A DNA stretch of 5,057 nucleotides, taken from contig CAYTLW010000238.1 in the NCBI GenBank assembly GCA_964438735.1, positions 1-5,057 of the forward strand, given 5' to 3'. The translations under genes and the position numbers were made by a program. Position 1 is the stretch's first letter. Each line of letters starts with the position of its first letter. The notes beneath the pieces were generated by a model that searched no databases, was not told the DNA's origin, and saw nothing but the letters and a program-made list of their open reading frames with translations. The DNA is from CAYTLW01 sp964438735 (GTDB lineage Bacteria; Myxococcota_A; UBA9042). Below, one piece after another: positions 1-5,057 of the stretch.

Positions 1-15
1 TCGCTCGGCACACCT

Positions 16-42
16 CTTCCCGAGTCTAGGAAACTGGGGAAG
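16..42 (-). terminator. Imperfect hairpin after the hybrid kinase gene, possible weak terminator
   Basis: The hairpin lies 18 nt after the TAG stop on the minus strand. CTTCCC (42-37) pairs with GGGAAG (21-16). After one C-C mismatch the stem continues with AGT/ACT plus a G-U pair, closing a 5-nt loop. The bases that follow (15 to 1) have no U-run, so this is not a classic intrinsic terminator. It could be an mRNA-stabilising hairpin, part of a Rho-dependent end, or chance. The remaining non-coding bases from 60 to the left edge show no promoter or gene I can support. Confidence 0.3.
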
Positions 43-60
43 TACCTACGGTCCGCCGAA

Positions 61-2409
61 CTAGCTCCTCGAGCCCGCCGCCCGGGCCATCTCGGACGCG
101 TCCAGCGCCTTCATCAAGTGGGTCAGCAATTGCTGGGCGGTGAAGGGCTTCGGCAGCAGGATGGCATTGTTGCGCAACCTCTCGACTGCACCTGAAGACT
201 CGCCGGTGTAGCCGGACATGAAGACCACGGCCATGTCGGGCCGTAGAGCGAGCAGCTGCTCAGCGACGTCGGGGCCATGCAGGCCGGGCATGATGACGTC
301 GGTCAGCAGCACATCGATGTTGCCCGCATGTTCCCGACCCAGGCGCACGGCCTCTTCTCCGGACACAGCCTCCAGCACGACCGCGTCGTGGCCCCGCAAC
401 ATCCGGCGCGTCATGCGGCGGACCATGGCGTCGTCCTCAGCCAACAGAATCGTCAAGCCAGCGATGGCGCCTTCCGGTGGCGGCGTCTCGTAGACGCCGC
501 TGCGCACGCCCGTGCGCGCGCTCACCGGCAGGTAGAGGCGAAATGTCGAGCCCTCACCTACCTTGCTGTCGACCGTCACCGCACCGCCGGACTGCTCGGC
601 GATGCCGTACACGGTCGACAAACCCAATCCCGTGCCGCGGCCCTGCGCCTTGGTGGTGTACAACGGCTCGAAGATGCGCCCTTGCACCTCGGCCGACATG
701 CCACATCCCGTGTCGCCGACGGCGAGCATGACGTATTTGCCTGATTGCAGGCGCGTCCCGGCCACAGGATTGTCCTTGGCGACATCAAGGACGGACGTGG
801 AGATGGTCAACGTGCCGCCACCCGGCATGGCGTCCCGGGCGTTGACGGCCAGGTTCATCATCACCTGCTGGATCTGGCTGCGGTCGCCCAGCACCGTGCC
901 AACAGCTTCGCCCAACCGGGTCTCCAGCGTGATGTCCTCGCCGATCACGCGACGCAACATCTTCTCCAGCTCGGAGACCGCCTCGTTGAACTCCAGCGGG
1001 CGCAGCTCCGGCGCGTCCTTGCGGGCAAAAAGCAACAGCTGACGCGTCAGTCGAGCGGCCCGTCGCCCCGCCTGCAGGATCTCCTCGATATCTTCCCGGT
1101 CTGAAGACCCGCTGGGCAGGTCGGCGAGCATCATCTCGCTGGTGCCGATGATCGACGTCAGGATATTGTTGAAATCATGGGCGACACCGCCTGCCAGATG
1201 ACCGATGGCGTCCATCTTCTGGGCGTGATTCAACTGCACCTGGCTGTCGGCCAGCTGTTCCCGCGTCTGCACCAGTTGAGCGATGTCCTCCGCCGCGTAG
1301 ATGCGGCCGCCGCCGTCGGACTCGTCGCCAACCAGGCCCGCCACGGAGAGCAATACCGGGCGCTCGCTGCCATCTGCGGTGCGCCAGCGCACTTCGCGGG
1401 CAGCGCGAGGGCCGCTCTCGCGCCTCCATCGCGCGGCCTCGATGGGGTCGGCGAAGAGCGACTCCACCTGCTGCCCGACCAGGTCCGACTCCCTGCGGGC
1501 GAGCAACGCGGAGGCCGCGACGTTGGCCGTGCGAATGGTGCCCGCCTTGTCGGTGACCAGGACCGCCGTGGTCATGGAGTCCAGGACGTCGGCCACGTAG
1601 GAGCGCTTGACGGTCGTCCCACGCAGGTTCTCGGTCATGGCGTTGAAGGCCCGGGCCAGGGCGCCGAACTCCTGGTCCTCGCTGACCGGCACCCTGACCT
1701 CCAGGTCGCCGCCCGCGATGCGCTCGCAGGTCGTGACCATTCGGCGGACGATGCGGCGCAGGCGGCGCGCCAGCAGAAACGCGCCCAGCATGACCAGCGC
1801 CATGAGCGCAGCCGACATCAGCAGGACCACATGTTCCTTCTTCTCGACCTGGTCGATCGTGTTCATCTCCAGCGCGGTGACGCGCAGGCGCACTGTGTTC
1901 ATGACCACGTCGATCTGCTCGACGAAGCGCCGCTGGCGCCGCTCCAGGGCGGCCCATGCCTGCCGTGACGCATCGGCCTGCGCCTGTTCCGCGCTGCGGA
2001 CCTGGGCGTCCTGCCTGGCGCTGGCGGCAAAATCACGCCAGGTCGCGTAGGCAGCCTCCAGTGGAATGCGGGCGTCGAAGGTCAGGTCGCGCTTGCGCAG
2101 CTCCTGGAAACGACGCTCGACACGCATTTCGAGGGCCAGCGAGCGCTTGCGCAGGTGGCCGACCTGCAGGTTGCGAGCGCCCGCGATCAGCGCGGTCTTG
2201 AGCCGCAACTCGTTAAGATCACTCTTCAACACCGCAAGGTCGGACAAGGTTCCGCGGCCGGCGGACAGGCGTTCATAGGCCTCTCCGCCGATCTCGTGCT
2301 CGGCATGGACCTGGTGCATGATCACGTTGCCGACGACGTAGACCGCGGCGATCAGGATCAGCAGCGTGCTGATTCGCCGGCTGATCGAGCCCGCTCCCAG
2401 CCCGATCAT
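61..2409 (-). CDS. Membrane-bound hybrid sensor histidine kinase (TM-4HB-like sensor-TM-HAMP-PAS-HisKA-HATPase-REC)
   Basis: This is a complete 782-residue inner-membrane kinase from ATG 2409 to TAG 63-61. TM1 is ~13-32. A ~160-residue periplasmic helical region (33-193) resembles four-helix-bundle chemoreceptor-type sensors. TM2 is ~194-214, HAMP ~212-266 (ERIAGGDLEVRVPV, FGALARAFNAMTENL), and PAS ~271-385 (SMTTAVLVTDKAGTI). HisKA has phospho-acceptor His411 in LAGGVAHDFNNILTSIIG, the HDFNN class also seen in CckA-type hybrids. The HATPase has an N box (MMNLAVNARDAMPGGG, Asn523), G1 (GDTGCGM), F box (FEPLYTT) and G2 (GRGTGLGLS). The C-terminal receiver (~652-770) has acidic pair Asp659/Asp660, phospho-acceptor Asp704 (LLTDVIMPG), Ser732 and Lys754 in LPKPF. 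Every catalytic residue I can check is present, so it should be functional. The internal receiver implies intramolecular phosphotransfer or a phosphorelay. It carries no output domain and its signal is unknown. It is translationally coupled to the upstream substrate-binding fragment. Confidence 0.95.
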   Translation of the reverse strand: MIGLGAGSISRRISTLLILIAAVYVVGNVIMHQVHAEHEIGGEAYERLSAGRGTLSDLAVLKSDLNELRLKTALIAGARNLQVGHLRKRSLALEMRVERRFQELRKRDLTFDARIPLEAAYATWRDFAASARQDAQVRSAEQAQADASRQAWAALERRQRRFVEQIDVVMNTVRLRVTALEMNTIDQVEKKEHVVLLMSAALMALVMLGAFLLARRLRRIVRRMVTTCERIAGGDLEVRVPVSEDQEFGALARAFNAMTENLRGTTVKRSYVADVLDSMTTAVLVTDKAGTIRTANVAASALLARRESDLVGQQVESLFADPIEAARWRRESGPRAAREVRWRTADGSERPVLLSVAGLVGDESDGGGRIYAAEDIAQLVQTREQLADSQVQLNHAQKMDAIGHLAGGVAHDFNNILTSIIGTSEMMLADLPSGSSDREDIEEILQAGRRAARLTRQLLLFARKDAPELRPLEFNEAVSELEKMLRRVIGEDITLETRLGEAVGTVLGDRSQIQQVMMNLAVNARDAMPGGGTLTISTSVLDVAKDNPVAGTRLQSGKYVMLAVGDTGCGMSAEVQGRIFEPLYTTKAQGRGTGLGLSTVYGIAEQSGGAVTVDSKVGEGSTFRLYLPVSARTGVRSGVYETPPPEGAIAGLTILLAEDDAMVRRMTRRMLRGHDAVVLEAVSGEEAVRLGREHAGNIDVLLTDVIMPGLHGPDVAEQLLALRPDMAVVFMSGYTGESSGAVERLRNNAILLPKPFTAQQLLTHLMKALDASEMARAAGSRS
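2406..2409 (-). promoter_or_regulatory. ATGA stop/start overlap coupling two genes
   Basis: On the minus strand the ATG of the hybrid kinase (2409-2407) shares bases with the TGA of the substrate-binding fragment (2408-2406). Such overlaps usually mean termination-reinitiation coupling. The kinase's own Shine-Dalgarno is only a modest GAGG (2418-2415), 5 nt before the ATG, so translation through the upstream fragment may be needed for good kinase expression. That would explain why the fragment's frame stays open even if its product is useless. Confidence 0.8.
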
Positions 2410-2912
2410 GGGCGCCTCGCCGAGGGGCTCTTGACTACCACGTCGGCCACGATCGGCACGAAGGTTCGGCCGACGATGCGCTGACCGTCCGCGGACAGCA
2501 TGAAGCGAAAGAACTTCTCCAGGGAATCACGCGGCAAGGTGCGCGCGACCAGCAGCAACGGCCGCGAGTACGGGTAGGCGCCCGAACGGATCGCCCGCGG
2601 TGAAGGCATCGATCGGCCGATCTGCACGGCGTGGATGCCCGCCCGGTCGAAGGCCATGCTCACCGTCGCGATGCCCCATCGATTGCCGACCAGGCGGTCG
2701 ATCTGCTGGCGCGGCAGGTCCACCTCGACGCGTTCCTTCACATAGGGCCGTCCACCCATGGCCAGGTCTTGAAACGCCAGCATCGTGGCGCGCTTGTCGC
2801 CCAGGATTTCGGTGATGCAGACGATGGGTTTGTCGGGGCCACCCACTTGCCGCCAGCTGCGTATCCGGCCGGTGAAGATGCCCTCCACGGCGGCGGCGGT
2901 CAGCCGCGTCAC
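2406..2912 (-). CDS. Truncated PstS-like substrate-binding protein (distal part only)
   Basis: The 168 residues resemble the second part of type II (PstS/PBP-like) phosphate or anion binding proteins. LTAAAVEGIFTGRIRSWRQV (4-23) followed by GGPDKPI matches the family's 'T..qv..IFtGki..W.evGG.d.pI' segment, which in PstS lies ~95 residues into the mature protein. GNRWGIATVSMAF (76-88) fits the 'G.IGy.s..' strand, YPYSRPLLLV (113-122) the 'YP.sRpl' strand, and DSLEKFFRFMLSADGQRIV (129-147) the closing helix. Missing are the signal peptide and the first half of lobe 1. The usual Ser-Gly-Thr ligand loop after the 'I.vi.r' strand is replaced by GDKRAT (38-43), so phosphate binding is doubtful. The GTG start is chosen for its Shine-Dalgarno. 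It lies 44 bp after the upstream kinase gene and overlaps the next gene by 4 bp. With no export signal the product would stay in the cytoplasm. It may be a pseudogene remnant or a small repurposed protein; the fold assignment is firmer than any function. Confidence 0.75.
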   Translation of the reverse strand: MTRLTAAAVEGIFTGRIRSWRQVGGPDKPIVCITEILGDKRATMLAFQDLAMGGRPYVKERVEVDLPRQQIDRLVGNRWGIATVSMAFDRAGIHAVQIGRSMPSPRAIRSGAYPYSRPLLLVARTLPRDSLEKFFRFMLSADGQRIVGRTFVPIVADVVVKSPSARRP

Positions 2913-2918
2913 CGGGTC

Positions 2919-2925
2919 GCCCTCC
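2919..2925 (-). promoter_or_regulatory. Strong Shine-Dalgarno deciding the GTG start at 2912
   Basis: On the minus strand GGAGGG (2925-2920) sits 7 nt before the GTG at 2912-2910, close to ideal spacing. It is the reason for choosing this start: the only in-frame codons above it run into a TGA at 2933-2931. The motif lies in a small possible hairpin, GCCC-GGA-GGGC (2929-2919), which might damp initiation; with a 3-nt loop and 4 pairs this is a weak suggestion. Confidence 0.55.
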
Positions 2926-2956
2926 GGGCTTCATGACTGCGATCAAGGCACGGGAC

Positions 2957-5057
2957 TCAAGCAGGCAGGACGATCACGAACTCGGCGAACTCTCCGTCCT
3001 TGGTGTCGACCCGCAACTCGCCCTGGTGACCGCCGACGACGATGTCGTGACTCAGCGACAGACCCAGCCCCGTGCCCTCACCCGGCGGCTTGGTGGTGAA
3101 GAAGGGGTTGAAGACCTTCTCCAGCACGCCCGGCGGGATGCCGACGCCGTTATCCCGCAGTCGAATCTCGGCGTTGCCGTTGGCCCGCGTCGTGCGTACC
3201 GACAGCTGCGGCGTGTAGTCGTCGCCCCTGGCGGCCCGCTTCTTGCTGGTCGCGTAGCAAGCGTTGTTGACCACGTTGATGATCACCCTGGAGATCTCCG
3301 CTCGCGAGATGCTCACCTGCCCGATGGCATCATCGTACTCGGCCGCGATGTCCAGCGTCACGTCGTCGTCCTTGGCCTTGACGCCGTGGTAGGCCAGCTC
3401 TACCGCCGACTGCACCACATCGTTCAGGTCACAGACTTCGCGCTCAGCGCTGCTGCTGTTGGCGTGGCGCAACATGTTGTCGATGATGCTGGCGGCGCGC
3501 TGGCCGTGGCCGTGGATCTTGCCGCTGGTATCCTCGAAATCGCCAACCAGCTCGCGCGCCTCCTCCAAGTCACCTTCGTCGAGGACCTCGCGCAACTCCT
3601 TGGCAAGGTCGATCTGCACGTTGGAGAAGTTGTTGACAAAGTTCAGCGGGTTGCGCAGCTCGTGCGCGATGCCTGCGGTCAGTGTGCCCAGCGAAGCCAG
3701 CTTCTCCTGCACGATGATCTGCTTCTGCATGGTCTGGATCTGGTCCAGGCTGTCGCGCAGCTCCACATTGGTCTGTTGCAGCTCCTGGGTGCGCTCGACG
3801 ACCTTGGTCTCCAGCGTGCGACTATGCTCTTCGAGCTGCTCGTAGAGTTTGGCGTTCTCGATGGAGATCGACACCTGCGAAGACAGCAGACCGAGGATCT
3901 CGAGCCGGTCGGCGGTGAAGACGCCGTGGGTCAGGTTGTTTTCGAAGTAGAACAGGCCGATCACCCTGCCCTTGTTGATGATGGGCGCGCATAGCACCGA
4001 TTTTGGCTTGTTGGCCTGCACGTAGGGATCGACCGAGAATCGCGGATCGTCGACCGCATCCTCCAGGACCACGCTCTTGGCCGTTCGCTCCACATAATGA
4101 ACGATGCTGGTCCCCAACTGTTTGGAGTCGGCCAGCGGCGCCGGGTCGATCTGCACCTCCTCGGTGGCGGCCTGGCCGCGCGCTTCGACGAACAGCCCCT
4201 CGTCACGGTGCAGGATCAGGTACCCCACCTCCGCGCCGACGTTCTCGATCACGATTCGCATGAGCTTTTCGACCAGTCGGTCGTGCACGATCTCGCCGGC
4301 GAGCGCCTGCGACGCCTTGACCACGGACACCAGGTCCAGGTCTGCGCCGCCCGTCGTGGTGCCGCTGACCGTCGACAGGGTGCCGCTGCGTGCCCGGCGG
4401 GTCGTCCTGCCCAGCGCCAGGGCTGGGTACTTCTCGACCATGTCAGCGCACTTGCCAGCGGCGCCCCAACGCTCATAGGTCGCGAACGCCAAGGTCCGGT
4501 GGTGGCGCGCGATCTCCTCGTTGTTCATCTCCTCGTACAGCTGTGCGGCGCGCTCGTAGGCCAGGCCCTCCTCGTGCAGGAAGCCGTGCTGTCGCGCACC
4601 CGCGATGGCCTGCTGGTACATTCCCATGGCGGCCAGGTGGTCACCCGTGACCCGCGCCCGCTCGGCCAGCACCAGGTCCAACTTGTGCTGGTTGTTCTCC
4701 GGCTGGGCCCCGGCCCAGATGCGCAGCTGCTCGATGTTCTCGTCCACCTTGGCCAGGTCACCTCCTGCCCCCAGCAGGGACAATGCCTGGTAGAACTTGA
4801 TCAGCACCGGCGTGACGAATCCCGCCACGGCCGCGATGAGCTCGTCGGCCTGGTTGGCGCTCTCCACGGCGCCTTCGAAGTCGCCATAGAAATAGCGCAG
4901 CATGGTGCGCGCCGAGTGCAGTGAGCAACGCACCGGCAGCATGGCGCCGACGCCTTCGGTCTCGGTGTGCTCGTCGAAGATGTCACCCGCGATGAAGCTG
5001 TGGTCCACCTTGGCGCTGCGCAATCCCGCCACCAACTGACGCCAGACGCGAATATAG
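2957..5057 (-). CDS. C-terminal part of a giant multi-domain sensor histidine kinase (helical region-GAF-HisKA-HATPase), 5' end outside window
   Basis: The frame is open to the right edge, so the gene is partial; residues are counted from the first whole codon (5056-5054). Residues 1-205 are alpha-helical with TPR-like character (GDFEGAVESANQADEL, AYERAAQLYEE). A Ser/Thr-rich linker follows (~218-237), then a GAF domain (~240-402; SVLCAPIINKGRVIGLFYFE), a coiled coil (~403-450) and HisKA with phospho-acceptor His465 in AGIAHELRNPLNFVNNFS. The HATPase domain has an N box (INVVNNACYA), G1 (RDNGVGIP), F box (FNPFFTTKP) and G2 (GEGTGLGLS). The stop is TGA, and the C-terminus (VIVLPA) looks complete. 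The KASQALAGEIVHDRLVEKLMRIV lead-in to the GAF (residues 247-269) and the long DHp insert with HGQRAASIIDNMLRHA are typical of proteins that start with a Ser/Thr kinase domain and an AAA/NACHT-like ATPase; those parts are inferred, not seen. All kinase motifs are intact, there is no receiver domain and no membrane segment, so it is probably cytoplasmic. The GAF ligand is unknown. Confidence 0.93.
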   Translation of the reverse strand, partial: YIRVWRQLVAGLRSAKVDHSFIAGDIFDEHTETEGVGAMLPVRCSLHSARTMLRYFYGDFEGAVESANQADELIAAVAGFVTPVLIKFYQALSLLGAGGDLAKVDENIEQLRIWAGAQPENNQHKLDLVLAERARVTGDHLAAMGMYQQAIAGARQHGFLHEEGLAYERAAQLYEEMNNEEIARHHRTLAFATYERWGAAGKCADMVEKYPALALGRTTRRARSGTLSTVSGTTTGGADLDLVSVVKASQALAGEIVHDRLVEKLMRIVIENVGAEVGYLILHRDEGLFVEARGQAATEEVQIDPAPLADSKQLGTSIVHYVERTAKSVVLEDAVDDPRFSVDPYVQANKPKSVLCAPIINKGRVIGLFYFENNLTHGVFTADRLEILGLLSSQVSISIENAKLYEQLEEHSRTLETKVVERTQELQQTNVELRDSLDQIQTMQKQIIVQEKLASLGTLTAGIAHELRNPLNFVNNFSNVQIDLAKELREVLDEGDLEEARELVGDFEDTSGKIHGHGQRAASIIDNMLRHANSSSAEREVCDLNDVVQSAVELAYHGVKAKDDDVTLDIAAEYDDAIGQVSISRAEISRVIINVVNNACYATSKKRAARGDDYTPQLSVRTTRANGNAEIRLRDNGVGIPPGVLEKVFNPFFTTKPPGEGTGLGLSLSHDIVVGGHQGELRVDTKDGEFAEFVIVLPA

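Noticed and set aside
1177..1968. Long open frames on both strands opposite or out of frame with the hybrid kinase's sensor, HAMP and PAS region
   Set aside because: These frames are rich in Arg, Ala, Gly and Pro, as expected of shadows, while the kinase frame carries the HAMP, PAS and H-box motifs.
2527..2946. 139-codon minus-strand frame overlapping the substrate-binding gene
   Set aside because: After its first few residues it becomes Arg/Pro/Gly-rich with no family motif, while the shifted frame carries the binding-protein motifs. Only its first codons may matter, as a frameshifted remnant.
2933..3994. 353-codon open frame on the plus strand
   Set aside because: It lies antisense to the conserved GAF, HisKA and HATPase motifs; its openness follows from the GC-rich codon pattern of the real gene and it has no recognisable domain.
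4097..4924. 275-codon open frame on the plus strand
   Set aside because: It is antisense to the helical and GAF region of the kinase, with low-complexity content and no family resemblance.
5033..5035. TTG as a start codon for the GAF/histidine kinase gene
   Set aside because: The same frame stays open with sensible codons (YIRVWRQ) to the right edge, and the protein begins in the middle of a helical repeat region, so this is internal to a larger gene.
1..5057. CRISPR arrays, tRNA or rRNA genes, insertion sequences, attachment sites
   Set aside because: No repeat-spacer pattern, tRNA-like fold, transposase motif or terminal inverted repeats were seen; almost all of the window is coding.

Overview
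This is a GC-rich window with strongly GC-biased third codon positions. It holds three genes, all on the minus strand and read from the right edge towards the left, packed as one apparent operon. The protein families and base composition fit a GC-rich proteobacterium (Burkholderiales-like) or a myxobacterial relative. I cannot fix the genus from the sequence.

Layout in order of transcription. (1) 5057 to 2957 is the C-terminal ~699 residues of a very large cytoplasmic sensor kinase. It has the end of a helical repeat region, a GAF domain, a coiled coil, and HisKA and HATPase domains. This is the tail of the 'serine/threonine kinase - AAA-type ATPase - GAF - histidine kinase' family. Its start lies outside the window. 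(2) After 44 bp, 2912 to 2406 encodes 168 residues that resemble only the distal part of a PstS-like (type II) phosphate/anion-binding protein. The signal peptide and roughly the first 100 residues are absent. (3) The stop of that gene overlaps the start of the third by 4 bp (ATGA). The third gene, 2409 to 61, is a complete 782-residue membrane hybrid histidine kinase: TM, periplasmic helical sensor, TM, HAMP, PAS, HisKA, HATPase, receiver. (4) Positions 60 to 1 are non-coding and hold one imperfect hairpin without a U-tract.

Together these form a signalling cluster: one cytoplasmic multi-domain kinase without a receiver, and one membrane hybrid kinase that ends in a receiver. No DNA-binding or other output domain is visible, so the final response regulator must be elsewhere, possibly just downstream. 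In full-length form the middle gene could have supplied a ligand-binding partner to the membrane kinase. As present it cannot be exported by any visible signal and looks like the surviving 3' part of a larger gene. A short stretch just after the upstream kinase's stop codon, in another frame, looks like a little more of the same protein. That would suggest a deletion plus a 1-base frameshift. This remnant, still carrying a good ribosome-binding site and coupled to the hybrid kinase, is the most unusual thing here. I did not find a convincing new system beyond it.
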